Origin: an uncultured SAR116 cluster alpha proteobacterium
GTDB lineage: Bacteria; Pseudomonadota; Alphaproteobacteria; Puniceispirillales; Puniceispirillaceae
Direction: 5' to 3'
DNA length: 64,000 bases
Assembly: GCA_902559985.1 (NCBI GenBank)
Contig: CACEJY010000005.1
Location: forward strand, 1 to 64,000
The notes below the pieces were generated by a model. The model saw only the letters and a program-made list of their open reading frames with translations, made no database searches and was not told where the DNA came from. Below are positions 9,449-19,714 of this stretch, in pieces. Positions within the stretch are counted from its first letter, which is position 1, and each line of letters begins with the position of its first letter. The translations under genes and the position numbers were made by a program.

Positions 9449-11311
9449 ATGAGCGACAAGACATTTAGCTTTGAAGCCGATACCGGAAAAATACTTGGTA
9501 TTGTAATCAATTCACTTTATTCGCAAAAAGAAATTTTTCTTCGCGAGCTTATATCGAACGCATCGGATGCTATAAACAAACGCAAATTTGATATTATTAC
9601 CTCCGGCAATGCCGCTGACACTTTCGAGGGAAAAATCAATATCGCAGTGGATAAGAAAAACAAAACCATTACGGTATCAGATAATGGCATCGGCCTTTCG
9701 TCCGATGAAATGGTTGAAACCCTAGGCACCATTGCAAGCTCAGGTACAAAGGCCTTCATAGAATCTACTAAAACGTCGGAAAATACGAAAGAGGTCAACG
9801 ACCAGTTGATTGGTCAATTTGGGGTAGGATTCTACTCGGCCTTTATGGTGGCAGAAAAGGTTGAAGTTCTGTCAAAAAAACATGGTGAAAAATCTGCCAG
9901 TCAATGGGCGAGTGATGGACAAAGCGGCTACAGCATTACCGATGCCGAACGCGCTGAAACAGGCACCTCTATCATTCTTTACCTGCGTAAAGAAGCTAAG
10001 GAATATCTGGAACAAGAGCGCATTACACATCTAGTTAAAAAATACTCGGATCACATTGCACAGCCTATCTTCTTTGAAGGTAAAAAAGATGAAGCCGAGC
10101 AGCTGAATACATCAGCCGCACTTTGGACTCGCCCAGCCAAAGATATTTCCAAAGACGAATATAACTCATTCTATCATGGAGTAGCGTCGGCATATGACAC
10201 ACCGTTCGCCACCCTTCACAATAAGACCGAAGGGTCAGTTGAATTTACCAATTTGTTGTTTGTCCCCTCAATTGCCCCATTCGATCTTTATGACCCAGAG
10301 CGCAAATCGAAATTACACCTATACGTAAATCGCGTGTTTATCACAGATGATTACGAGGGCTTGGTGCCAAAATGGCTACGATTTTTACGTGGTATAATTG
10401 ATACACCGGACGTGGATCTGAATGTCAGTCGTGAAATGCTCCAGCAGAATCCTGCTGTTGCAAAGATCAACAAAGCTTTAGTCAAGCGTGTTTTAGGGGA
10501 ATTTAAAAAGGGGTTGGAAAAAAGGCGCGATGAATATGCCACTTTCTGGAATGGTCTTGGCAAGGTGATTAAAGAGGGGCTTTATGAAGATCAAGCCAAT
10601 AGCGAGAAGATTCTAGGGGTTTGTCTTTTTCAATCGTCCAAAAACGAAAAGCTAGTCACACTTCAAGAGTATCTTGATGGGTTCACCAAAAATCAGAAAG
10701 TGATATACTACCTATCATCCGATGATGCCGACCGAGCACGCCGTAGTCCACATCTCGAGTCTTTTCAGGCTAAAGGCATCGATGTGCTGCTCTTGACTGA
10801 CCCAATAGATGACTTCTGGTTATCGAACATCAAGCAGTTTTCCGGAAAAGACTTCCAATCAATAACCCGTGGCGAAGTTGATATTTCTGATGTTGGAGAC
10901 AGCTCAGCTGAGAGCGAAGTCTCAGAAGAGGTTCTGTCCGATAAGTTTATGGCCAAAGTCAAACATGTACTTGAAAGCAATGTCGCCTCCGTGCGTAGCT
11001 CCTCAACTTTAGAAACAAGTGTTGCCCGTCTGGTTGCCGATGAAAACGGAATGGATGCGCAAATGGAACGGATGATGCGAATGCAAAATCCTGATTTCAA
11101 AGGCATGCCAAAAGTTCTGGAAGTAAACGCAAAACATCCGCTCATTAAATCGCTGAATGCTAAATTGGAAACCGGGGAGTTTGACGGGTCTGATGATTAC
11201 GCCAAATTGATTTTTGATAGCGCCCTTGTTGCAGAGGGTGAGGTCATTATTGATCCACGTGAATTTACTCAGCGCCTTACCGATATCATGCAAAAGGCAT
11301 TGGAAAAATAG
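9449..11311 (+). CDS. htpG: Molecular chaperone HtpG (Hsp90)
   Basis: FSFEADTGKILGIVINSLYSQKEIFLRELISNASDA, DNGIGLSSDEM, IGQFGVGFYSAFMVAEKV. Start at 9449 (MSDKTFSF) preferred over 9374. Confidence 0.97.
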   Translation: MSDKTFSFEADTGKILGIVINSLYSQKEIFLRELISNASDAINKRKFDIITSGNAADTFEGKINIAVDKKNKTITVSDNGIGLSSDEMVETLGTIASSGTKAFIESTKTSENTKEVNDQLIGQFGVGFYSAFMVAEKVEVLSKKHGEKSASQWASDGQSGYSITDAERAETGTSIILYLRKEAKEYLEQERITHLVKKYSDHIAQPIFFEGKKDEAEQLNTSAALWTRPAKDISKDEYNSFYHGVASAYDTPFATLHNKTEGSVEFTNLLFVPSIAPFDLYDPERKSKLHLYVNRVFITDDYEGLVPKWLRFLRGIIDTPDVDLNVSREMLQQNPAVAKINKALVKRVLGEFKKGLEKRRDEYATFWNGLGKVIKEGLYEDQANSEKILGVCLFQSSKNEKLVTLQEYLDGFTKNQKVIYYLSSDDADRARRSPHLESFQAKGIDVLLLTDPIDDFWLSNIKQFSGKDFQSITRGEVDISDVGDSSAESEVSEEVLSDKFMAKVKHVLESNVASVRSSSTLETSVARLVADENGMDAQMERMMRMQNPDFKGMPKVLEVNAKHPLIKSLNAKLETGEFDGSDDYAKLIFDSALVAEGEVIIDPREFTQRLTDIMQKALEK

Positions 11312-11371
11312 AGTGTATGAATAATACCTACAATCGGCTCGTCTTCCTTCGACGGGCCGGTTCTAGACAGT

Positions 11372-12148
11372 CTACATCTGCCGTAGGTCAAGCCTGCCAA
11401 TTATTTTACCAATCCAGCTTTTCACCTCAATTCGGACCGGCATAACCTGACTCTCGAGTGGACGAGCAAAAAATACCTTAACCCGCCCGTTTTGATCCTT
11501 GTTTGACCGCCATTTTGACCTAATTCGGTGACCACCAATCGGATCAAATTTAACGTCGCAGACCATCGCACTGCCTGTGAAAACACCCGGCCTATCCTGT
11601 TCAAGAACGATCTTGCCAATTTTTTCAAAATATATCCGGCTTCGACGTCTACCATCATAGATTTCATAACTGGATGTGCAGTCACCAGTTTTTTCAATCT
11701 GGTTTAACAAACGCAAAACCGCACTATAGGGATCAAGCACGTTGACTTTCATCTGGTCATCAAGCGGGTGAACTTCGGTTAAGTCCAGCTCAGGCAAACG
11801 GGTTTCACTGACAACGCTATTAGTATCGTCCCAGATAACATTACTATTAACAACTTCTCTTCCAGATATACGTTCCATTAATAATGTTTTTGGAGCCCAT
11901 CCAGTGTCTTTGCGAACTAGTTCAGCAATTGAACGGCTTTTGAAGCCTCGAAAAAAGGCAATAACCCCCTTGCTCGCAACATGCGCAGAAATGCGAGCAT
12001 CATTCTTACCAAATTCATAATCAAGCTGGCTTTTCGCGAGCGATATGTTACCCCAGCTGACGTTATAAACAAGTGTTGTTGGCTTATAAGATGCTGACAC
12101 ATCGCCAACTACAAAAAAAATTAAAAACGTTGCAACCAATTGCCACAT
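11372..12148 (-). CDS. DUF3108-like exported protein
   Basis: 258 aa with signal peptide; LVYNVSWGNISLAKSQLDYEF and GRRRSRIYFEKIG resemble DUF3108 proteins. Confidence 0.65.
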   Translation of the reverse strand: MWQLVATFLIFFVVGDVSASYKPTTLVYNVSWGNISLAKSQLDYEFGKNDARISAHVASKGVIAFFRGFKSRSIAELVRKDTGWAPKTLLMERISGREVVNSNVIWDDTNSVVSETRLPELDLTEVHPLDDQMKVNVLDPYSAVLRLLNQIEKTGDCTSSYEIYDGRRRSRIYFEKIGKIVLEQDRPGVFTGSAMVCDVKFDPIGGHRIRSKWRSNKDQNGRVKVFFARPLESQVMPVRIEVKSWIGKIIGRLDLRQM

Positions 12149-12330
12149 AAATGAAAACTCCTGACGACCAAGTTCATGTTAAACCTGATTAGAACACTCT
12201 GCCAGCTAACAAATTGTCACTACCTCGCATTAAATAATGTTAGTGATCACAGCATGTAAACATGACTTGAAATTGAGAAAAGAGCTATTGTACATATCAG
12301 TTCAAACGGCCCAAAGCTGAGAGGATAAAT

Positions 12331-12546
12331 ATGGCAAAATCTAAACCGGATGATCGCGAGTCTATTATTCGCAAATTCCAAAAAATCCATGGTGGCAATT
12401 TTGATTATTCACAGGTTGATTACATAAATCACACAACGAAAGTAACAATCATTTGCCGACACCATGGGCCCTTTGAACAGCAACCCCGTCTTCATCTTCG
12501 CGGGAGCACAGGGTGCAGACAGTGTATTGCTGAACGCGGAAAGTAG
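12331..12546 (+). CDS. Orphan single-module zinc-finger protein of the 'HG-x-YDYS ... HG-x-F-x-Q' repeat family
   Basis: 71 aa: IHGGNFDYSQVDYINHTTKVTIICRHHGPFEQQPRLHLRGSTGCRQC; upstream purine-rich GAGAGGA RBS. Confidence 0.75.
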   Translation: MAKSKPDDRESIIRKFQKIHGGNFDYSQVDYINHTTKVTIICRHHGPFEQQPRLHLRGSTGCRQCIAERGK

Positions 12547-12629
12547 GCGTGGCTCCGAAGCTAGTTCAAGATCATTCAAAACATCAGGCCAATGCGCTTT
12601 AATTCGACAATATCGTTACATATACCGAG

Positions 12630-13334
12630 TTAGTGAATATCTCTCGATTGTCCCATGGCAACATTAAGTTTTTCAATGTTGAAACCAGCCGATTTTACAG
12701 AGTCCAATATTATCCCCTCGCGCCGCGTAATCAGCTCAATTGCATCCGGGATTTTTGTTATCACATCTGCTGGCACCATAACCGCGCCATGTTGATCAGC
12801 GTGAACAATATCATTCGTCTGGACAGTTAGTCCATATATCGTGACCTGACAACCAATATCGACAAGGTGCACAAATGCATGACTTGGCCCTACTTTGCCA
12901 CCAATTAAATTAAAGTCACGTGCACTATCAGGCACATCTCGGAATGATCCGTTTGTTACCGCCCCAACAGCGCCAAGACCCTTATGAATATTCGTTTGCA
13001 CCTCACCCCAAAACGCACCAATGCCCGGCTCAGGGTCAATGTCCTGAATAACCGCAATTTTGGGTCCAGGCGCTTTTGCCACATATTCGTAATACGCAGA
13101 GCGCTTATTCGCCATTTCTGCATCGCTCTTTCCAGATGGCAATGCGGCACGAATGGTTGCGGTGCGAGCAAAACCACAGACAGGCGGCAGGTTTGGATCA
13201 AGGCTGAAGAGATGTTTTGTTGTAAACCCATATCCACGCCGTTCTGGACAAACAAGTTCCAACGCATTGCATATGGTGGGCGTGTCCCATTTTGTTAGCG
13301 TTGCAAGATCAGCTTCATTGACACTGAAATCCAT
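12630..13334 (-). CDS. RraA family protein (aldolase/dimethylmenaquinone methyltransferase-like)
   Basis: GAVTNGSFRDVPD, NDIVHADQHGAVMVPAD motifs. Confidence 0.85.
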   Translation of the reverse strand: MDFSVNEADLATLTKWDTPTICNALELVCPERRGYGFTTKHLFSLDPNLPPVCGFARTATIRAALPSGKSDAEMANKRSAYYEYVAKAPGPKIAVIQDIDPEPGIGAFWGEVQTNIHKGLGAVGAVTNGSFRDVPDSARDFNLIGGKVGPSHAFVHLVDIGCQVTIYGLTVQTNDIVHADQHGAVMVPADVITKIPDAIELITRREGIILDSVKSAGFNIEKLNVAMGQSRDIH

Positions 13335-13560
13335 TTTACACCCCTTCTACAAGAAAAATTCTGGAACCGAGCATAACCGAGGGTTTCAGAGATGGGCAAT
13401 GGATAAAAATTTGTGATAAATCCTAGAAAAGAAATAAGAGTTACTTCAATAAAAACACGCGCGCGGCAAGTTGTTGGATAAACAATAATGAATGATAGGA
13501 AGATCATCATAGGGATTGCCGTGTAGCCATGCTATACGGGGGTAAGATCTAAACCTTGGG

Positions 13561-13800
13561 ATGATAGTTATGTTCGGCAAATTTATTATTTTCGCCATTC
13601 TCGCTGTATCTTTGTATGCACTTTTTATCAGGTTAAAAATGCGCATTAACGGTTCACCTATCAAAGAAAAAACACAACTTGAGAAACATCCCAAAAAACG
13701 GTTTTTTGGTAATGATATTGGGTTAAGTAAGATCCACCTTATTATCAGTTTTCTGGCTGCCCTTTATCTTATTTGGGCAGTAATAACTCTTTATAGATAG
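13561..13800 (+). CDS. Small predicted membrane protein
   Basis: 79 aa ORF with two hydrophobic segments; no recognised family; lies in an otherwise empty interval. Confidence 0.4.
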   Translation: MIVMFGKFIIFAILAVSLYALFIRLKMRINGSPIKEKTQLEKHPKKRFFGNDIGLSKIHLIISFLAALYLIWAVITLYR

Positions 13801-13885
13801 CCGTACCCATTCTGACTAAAAGTCCTTGAAATTGACCACTGTATTATCTTTGACCTTAGCCCTTTAAAGGATTAGCTTCGCAAAT

Positions 13886-14860
13886 ATGGTGTCATCAAAA
13901 ACAACCACTATAGCACCCTCGGGACAAGTTTTAAACTGGCTAATACTGTTGATGCTCGGCGTGATCTGGGGGGCAAGTTTCTTAGGAGTTGAGCTCGCTC
14001 TCACCGGCTTTGGGCCGATAACTTTGGCAGCCGGCCGGGTTGGCGCAGCGGCAGTCATTCTGGTGACGATTACAATAGTCTATGGCGATGGGTTTCCAAG
14101 GTTTCAAAGCAAGACAGATAGGCGAATCTGGCTACATTGTCTGGGTATGGCGCTTTTTACTAACGCTATTCCTTTCTGTCTTCTATCGTGGGGGCAGCAA
14201 ATTGTAACATCGAGTTTTGCAGGCATCAGCATGGCGGTTGTTCCACTTTTTGTATTGCCATTGAGCCACTTTCTCGTTCCGGGTGAAGCCATGAGCCGGA
14301 TTAAAACCATTGGATTTTTATTCGGTTTTGGTGGGGTAGTCCTACTTATTGGCGGCGACAAAATTCTAGCCGATGCTCCAACATCACCCCTTATGCTAAC
14401 TGCGCAAATGGCCTGTGTCACAGCCAGCTGCTGCTATGCAATTGGCAGTATCATTACTCGTCTATGCCCAACGATTAGTGCACTCTCCTTTGCCGCGACA
14501 GGGTTATTGATTGGCGGGGCAATATTAATACCGACAGCGCTTATTTTTGAGGGTGTTCCGAGAAATATAGATTTTGGTATAGCTCTCTTTGGCCTTACTT
14601 TTTTGGCAGTATTTCCAACAGCGGTGGCCACAATTCTTTTGACCATACTTGTGCGCCGCGCTGGCCCACCTTTTTTATCTCTTGTCAATTATCAGGTGCC
14701 GGTGTGGGCGGTTATTATTGGAGCAGTTATTCTGAACGAGACCCTTCCTGGCCACTTCTTGATGGCATTAGCCGTCATTCTAGCAGGATTATTCATCTCA
14801 CAACTAGGATGGCGCCGCGTCAACACAAAGCGCAACTTACCGAAAACATCCAATAGATAG
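13886..14860 (+). CDS. EamA/DMT family transporter
   Basis: 10-TM-like ORF, VIWGASFLGVELALTGFGPITLAAGR. Confidence 0.88.
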   Translation: MVSSKTTTIAPSGQVLNWLILLMLGVIWGASFLGVELALTGFGPITLAAGRVGAAAVILVTITIVYGDGFPRFQSKTDRRIWLHCLGMALFTNAIPFCLLSWGQQIVTSSFAGISMAVVPLFVLPLSHFLVPGEAMSRIKTIGFLFGFGGVVLLIGGDKILADAPTSPLMLTAQMACVTASCCYAIGSIITRLCPTISALSFAATGLLIGGAILIPTALIFEGVPRNIDFGIALFGLTFLAVFPTAVATILLTILVRRAGPPFLSLVNYQVPVWAVIIGAVILNETLPGHFLMALAVILAGLFISQLGWRRVNTKRNLPKTSNR

Positions 14861-14881
14861 ACTTAATATAAAAAGCTTGAC

Positions 14882-15671
14882 CTAGTGCCCAAGGATCTGA
14901 CTTAAGAAAAGCTTCGTGCGGTCAGATTGGGGGTTATTAAAAAAGGCTTCAGGCTCATTCTGCTCAATGATTTGGCCTTCATCCATAAAGATAACGCGGT
15001 CAGCCACCTTTCGGGCAAAGCCCATTTCATGCGTCACACAAATCATTGTCATGCCGTCCTCTGCAAGCTCAACCATTGTGTCAAGGACCTCTTTGATCAT
15101 CTCAGGATCCAGAGCAGAGGTTGGCTCGTCGAACAGCATCAATTGTGGCTGCATGCAAAGTGCGCGCGCAATTGCCACACGCTGCTGCTGCCCCCCCCGA
15201 CAATTGACCGGGGTATTTCAGTGCTTGCTCCGGAATCTTAACTCGCGTCAAAAAATGCATCGCAATTTCTTCTGCCTCTGCACGTGGGGTCTTTCGCACC
15301 CAAATGGGCGCCAACATACAGTTTTCAAGAATTGATAGGTGTGGAAAAAGGTTAAAATGCTGAAAAACCATTCCGACTTCACGGCGAATTTCATCAATGT
15401 TTTTTACATCATTATTTAACTCAATGCCGTGAACGTTTATGTCTCCATCCTGGTGTTTTTCCAGCCGGTTTAGACACCTGATAAGTGTCGACTTGCCAGA
15501 ACCCGATGGTCCACATATGACAATACGCTCACCTTTTACTACCCTCAGATTTATGTCCCGAAGAACGTGAAACTGACCAAACCATTTGTTCACATGCTCC
15601 ATAGAGACAACAATTGTCTCATCAGACGAGTTTTTTTTATTTTTTTTCCTGGCAACTGATGTTTTTACCAT
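14882..15671 (-). pseudogene. aapP: Amino-acid ABC transporter ATP-binding protein (AapP-like), frameshifted at a G8 tract
   Basis: N-part ORF 15102..15671 (Walker A GPSGSGKSTLIRCLN) and C-part ORF 14882..15178 ([26 protein letters not shown]) join at C8 (15191-15198); [15 protein letters not shown] is restored if one G is removed. Confidence 0.88.
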
Positions 15672-15704
15672 TTAACTAGCTCCCAACTCTGACAAATGGC
15701 GTTA

Positions 15705-17123
15705 TTAGTGGCCACGGTCTAGTTTACGTTCGATGTACATGGAGTATCGTGACATTCCGAAACAAAACACAAAGAAGATTAATGCCACCACAAGATAGCC
15801 TGTTGACGCTTGTACAGGCGTTGACCAAGCAGCATCAGCAATAGTTGACTGTGTTGCTCCTAGCAAATCAAAAAGGCCCACAATGCTTACCAATGATGTG
15901 TCTTTAAATACGCTTATGATTGTGTTGACTATACCTGGCAAAACGCGAGTAAGCGCTTGCGGTAAGATGATCAGGCGCATCGATTGCCAATAAGACAAAC
16001 CGACCGCATCTGCACCTTCATATTGACCCTTGTCAATAGCCTGCAGCCCTCCTCTTATCACCTCAGCCATATAAGCAGACTGCCACAGCGTGACACCAAT
16101 CAACGCCCTTAATAAAGAGTCAAAATTTACACCTTCAGGCATAAATAGTGGTATCATCACTGACGCCATAAACAGTACAGTTATGAGGGGAACCCCTCTC
16201 CAAAACTCTATAAATATTATCGATAGTGTTCGCGCAACAGGCAAATTTGAGCGGCGGCCAAGAGCCAGCAAGATACCCAACGGCAGAGACACAACAATGG
16301 CGGTAGTCGCCACCACTAAAGTGATTAAAAGGCCGCCCCAATCCCGCGTGTCTACTTTTGACAAATCAAAATCTAAACCAACGCTGACAAGTGCTGCAGC
16401 AAAAAAGATGAAAAACCAGCCCGCAACACCCGCCACCTTGGACAAATCTAAAAGAGGGCCTGTTATCCACCCCATTTTTCCAGCACGGCCAAAAGAAATC
16501 AGTGCGAGCCCAAGAATAGTATTCACTCCAACGCTGAATTGTGACAAACCAAAACCGCCACCAGTTAACATAACTGTGGCAAATATTGGATAAATTGTGA
16601 GAAGGACAGCCCCAACAAATTTGCGATAGGGCAACCAGTCAATCATAACCCAACCTAAAAGAATTGCCCCTAGAAGATAGGTTGAGTTGACACGCCAAAG
16701 TGACTCATTCGGATAAGCTCCGTATAAGATAAATTTCGTTTTGGCTATGATGTATGGCCAACATGCGCCATGCCAACCATTTGGAAGTTTGCCTCCCTGC
16801 TCAACAGTCCAACAAACTTGGCGCTTTTGTTCCTCAGGGTCCTGCCAAACGGCAGAAAAGATTGCAAAGTCCAAAAGTCCATAAACTTGGCCAACAAAAA
16901 TATACGCCACAAATGCTGTGAATATCGCCATTAAAATTGACTTCACCGCAGCACCCAAGGTTGAATAATCAAGCATGCTGGCAAACATATTTTCATATAG
17001 CCAACCAGCAGGGCCCGCGCTTGTGATAGGCGGCGGCAGTATTGGCGCATCCTCTTTGCGAATAAATGCAGTTTCATTATTAGTGGCGGCGTGACGCTGC
17101 TTTCTAGTTCCGTTTGAAACCAT
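15705..17123 (-). CDS. aapM: General L-amino-acid ABC transporter permease (AapM-like)
   Basis: 472 aa permease with large N-terminal extension; EFWRGVPLITVLFMASVMIPLF, EVIRGGLQAIDKGQYEGADAVGLSYWQ. Confidence 0.88.
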   Translation of the reverse strand: MVSNGTRKQRHAATNNETAFIRKEDAPILPPPITSAGPAGWLYENMFASMLDYSTLGAAVKSILMAIFTAFVAYIFVGQVYGLLDFAIFSAVWQDPEEQKRQVCWTVEQGGKLPNGWHGACWPYIIAKTKFILYGAYPNESLWRVNSTYLLGAILLGWVMIDWLPYRKFVGAVLLTIYPIFATVMLTGGGFGLSQFSVGVNTILGLALISFGRAGKMGWITGPLLDLSKVAGVAGWFFIFFAAALVSVGLDFDLSKVDTRDWGGLLITLVVATTAIVVSLPLGILLALGRRSNLPVARTLSIIFIEFWRGVPLITVLFMASVMIPLFMPEGVNFDSLLRALIGVTLWQSAYMAEVIRGGLQAIDKGQYEGADAVGLSYWQSMRLIILPQALTRVLPGIVNTIISVFKDTSLVSIVGLFDLLGATQSTIADAAWSTPVQASTGYLVVALIFFVFCFGMSRYSMYIERKLDRGH

Positions 17124-17124
17124 T

Positions 17125-18342
17125 CTAACGCTCCACCAACTTTACACGACTATTATACCAATTCATAAAAGCGGCCGTGATTAACGAAACAGTCAGATAA
17201 ACCATCATCATCATAAAAATCATTTCGATTTCTTTACCAACTTGATTTAATGCGGTGCCAGCAAAAACCGACACTAGTTCGGGGTAAGCGATAGCAACCG
17301 CTAAAGATGAGTTTTTTGTAATGTTCAAATATTGTGATGTGAGTGGTGGAATTATCACGCGCATCGCCTGAGGAATAACAACTAGTCGTAGCGTGAAATT
17401 CGGACGAATTCCCAATGCCGACGCCGCTTCAGTTTGGCCTTTACTAACCGCAAGAATACCAGCCCTTACAATCTCAGCAATAAAAGCAGCGGTATAAAGG
17501 GATAAGGCAAGCCAAACAGCTATCAACTCAGGAACTAATATCATCCCAGAACCTGCTTGGTATCCACGTCTCAGCATTGGGCCAGTATCTTTAAACTCTG
17601 GTAAATTCCAACCAAGCGGGCTATTTGTGGCTAAGAAAGTTATCAATGGTATGACAATTATGAGAGCTGTACCAATTAGAAAAACGGGAGTGATTTTACC
17701 GGTCCGCGCCTGAACTCGCTTAGCGTACCGGCTGACACCAAACGTAAGTAATACTGCAAGAGTAAAGGCAATGACTGAATAAACAAAACCCTCTTGAGGT
17801 AGTGGAGCCGGTAAATACAACCCTGTGATATTCATCCCAATCAGATCAGGTATGATTTCTAATTTATTTCTTTTACCGGGTAGTGCTCTAAGCACCGCAA
17901 AATACCAAAAAAACAACTGCAAGAGTATCGGTATATTTCTTAACATCTCTATGTAAGTGGTTGCAAAAGCCCTGAACACGATATTGTTTGAGAGTCGCAT
18001 TATTCCTAATGTGAAACCAATGACTGTTGCCGCAACGATACCAAGTACTGCCACCAATAACGTGTTGGCTATTCCAATGAAGTACACATCCAAATAAGTG
18101 GAAGTGCCTACCTTATAATCGAATAACCAAGTGCCAAACGTTTGACTAATCTGAAATCCTGCAGTGCCGCTTAGAAAAGCAAAGCCAAGTGACTTACCCT
18201 GGTTTCTGAGGTTAGTAAGGGTGTTATCAGTCAGCCAAAAAAAGAAAAAAACAAGTGCTGCAATCAGAACAACTTGGAAAAAGACACCGCGCACATTGGC
18301 ATCATTCACAAATTTCGTCAATGTGTTGGATTTCCAGTTCAT
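17125..18342 (-). CDS. aapQ: General L-amino-acid ABC transporter permease (AapQ-like)
   Basis: EMLRNIPILLQLFFWYFAVLRALP, EIVRAGILAVSKGQTEAASALGI; operon position. Confidence 0.88.
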   Translation of the reverse strand: MNWKSNTLTKFVNDANVRGVFFQVVLIAALVFFFFWLTDNTLTNLRNQGKSLGFAFLSGTAGFQISQTFGTWLFDYKVGTSTYLDVYFIGIANTLLVAVLGIVAATVIGFTLGIMRLSNNIVFRAFATTYIEMLRNIPILLQLFFWYFAVLRALPGKRNKLEIIPDLIGMNITGLYLPAPLPQEGFVYSVIAFTLAVLLTFGVSRYAKRVQARTGKITPVFLIGTALIIVIPLITFLATNSPLGWNLPEFKDTGPMLRRGYQAGSGMILVPELIAVWLALSLYTAAFIAEIVRAGILAVSKGQTEAASALGIRPNFTLRLVVIPQAMRVIIPPLTSQYLNITKNSSLAVAIAYPELVSVFAGTALNQVGKEIEMIFMMMMVYLTVSLITAAFMNWYNSRVKLVER

Positions 18343-18380
18343 ATTTGATCGCTCAAATCTAACTTATTCGTAAATTGAAA

Positions 18381-18412
18381 TGCGCCCAGTCTCTGATGGG
18401 AAACTGGGCGCA
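18381..18412 (-). promoter_or_regulatory. Intercistronic hairpin between aapJ and aapQ
   Basis: Perfect 10-bp inverted repeat TGCGCCCAGT...ACTGGGCGCA with 12-nt loop; no T-run on the minus strand that would make it a strong terminator. Confidence 0.6.
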
Positions 18413-18426
18413 AATCTACTCAGTAA

Positions 18427-19521
18427 TTAACGGATCGGCGCGGCATAAAGAATGCCACCATCATTCCAAAGAGCATTCACACCACGGTCAAGCTTAAGCG
18501 GTGTGTTAGGTCCAACGTTTGCTTCATAGCTTTCGCCGTAATTGCCAACAGCTTTTATAGCATTCAATGCCCAATCATTTGAAAGCCCAAGCTCGTCACC
18601 AAACTTACCCTCTTTTCCAAGAAGCCTCAAGAGCGCTGGGTCCTTAGAAGAGCTCGCCTTGCCGGCAGCATTAGCTTTGGTTACACCCATTTCTTCAGCG
18701 TTAATGAGTGCCCGTAATGTCCATCTCACCACATTAAACCATTGATCATCTCCCTGCCGAACCACTGGTCCAAGGGGCTCTTTTGAGATGATCTCTGGAA
18801 GGACCATGTGATCGTCAGGCTTTGTCAGTTTTGTTCGCTGCGCTGCAAGGCCGGACCTGTCAGTTGTGTATACGTCACAACGACCTGAGTCATAGGCAGC
18901 AACAACTTCATCGGCTTTTTCAAACGCTACCAAATTGAACTTCATATTATTTGAGCGGAAATAATCTGTAATGTTCAATTCTGTAGTTGTGCCTGTGTTA
19001 GTACAAATATTTGCGCCATCCAACTCAACCGCTGATTTAACCCCCAAGGATTTTGGAACCATCATACCTTGACCATCATAATAATTGACACCAGCGAAGT
19101 TTAGTCCAAGCTGAGTGTCTCGGGTCATTGTCCAAGTGGTGTTACGTGACAAGATATCGACCTCTCCAGAGCTCAACGCTGTGAAGCGTTGTTTGGCTGA
19201 CAATGGAGAAAACTTTACCTTGTCACCACTACCAAACACTGCGGCGGCAACAGCGCGGCAAAGGTCTACGTCAATACCTGCCCATTTACCACTGTCATCA
19301 GCATTCGAAAATCCTGGCAATCCCTGCGAGACGCCACATTGGACAAAACCTTTTGCCCTTACAGCGTCGAGTGTAGAGGTTTGCTTTGCCTCAACGGTCT
19401 TTTCAACAATTTTTTCTACTTCAACGACTTCTTTATTTCCCTTACCAATAAAAAAGCCAGCGCCAGCTCCAATTACTAGAGCTGCGACTGCGATCATTTT
19501 ACTATCCATAAATTCCTCCAA
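18427..19521 (-). CDS. aapJ: General L-amino-acid-binding periplasmic protein (AapJ-like)
   Basis: VRAKGFVQCGVSQGLPGFSNADDSGKWAGIDVDLCRAVAAAVFG, NTTWTMTRDTQLGLNFAGVNYYDGQGMMV. Confidence 0.92.
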   Translation of the reverse strand: MEEFMDSKMIAVAALVIGAGAGFFIGKGNKEVVEVEKIVEKTVEAKQTSTLDAVRAKGFVQCGVSQGLPGFSNADDSGKWAGIDVDLCRAVAAAVFGSGDKVKFSPLSAKQRFTALSSGEVDILSRNTTWTMTRDTQLGLNFAGVNYYDGQGMMVPKSLGVKSAVELDGANICTNTGTTTELNITDYFRSNNMKFNLVAFEKADEVVAAYDSGRCDVYTTDRSGLAAQRTKLTKPDDHMVLPEIISKEPLGPVVRQGDDQWFNVVRWTLRALINAEEMGVTKANAAGKASSSKDPALLRLLGKEGKFGDELGLSNDWALNAIKAVGNYGESYEANVGPNTPLKLDRGVNALWNDGGILYAAPIR

Positions 19522-19714
19522 GCTTCAAAATCACTATTTCGTTGTCGACTCCTATACCGGAACACCGTTAACTTAGCAACGCAATAGCGACATGTTGCAA
19601 AAAGAGTTAAAGCGCCAATCAGTTTTAGGGCAAATTTGTCATTAGCGGCTACCCATCCCCGCGTTATACCAAAATCATTCTAATTTCCAGATTTAGGGAA
19701 AATATTGATTCCGG

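Noticed and set aside
11335-11361. GGCTCGTC...GACGGGCC hairpin between htpG and the DUF3108-like gene as a terminator
   Set aside because: Contains a G-U pair and lacks a T-run on either side; too uncertain for the feature list.
16090-16593. 167-aa plus-strand ORF inside aapM
   Set aside because: Antisense shadow of a conserved permease; low-complexity composition and no RBS.
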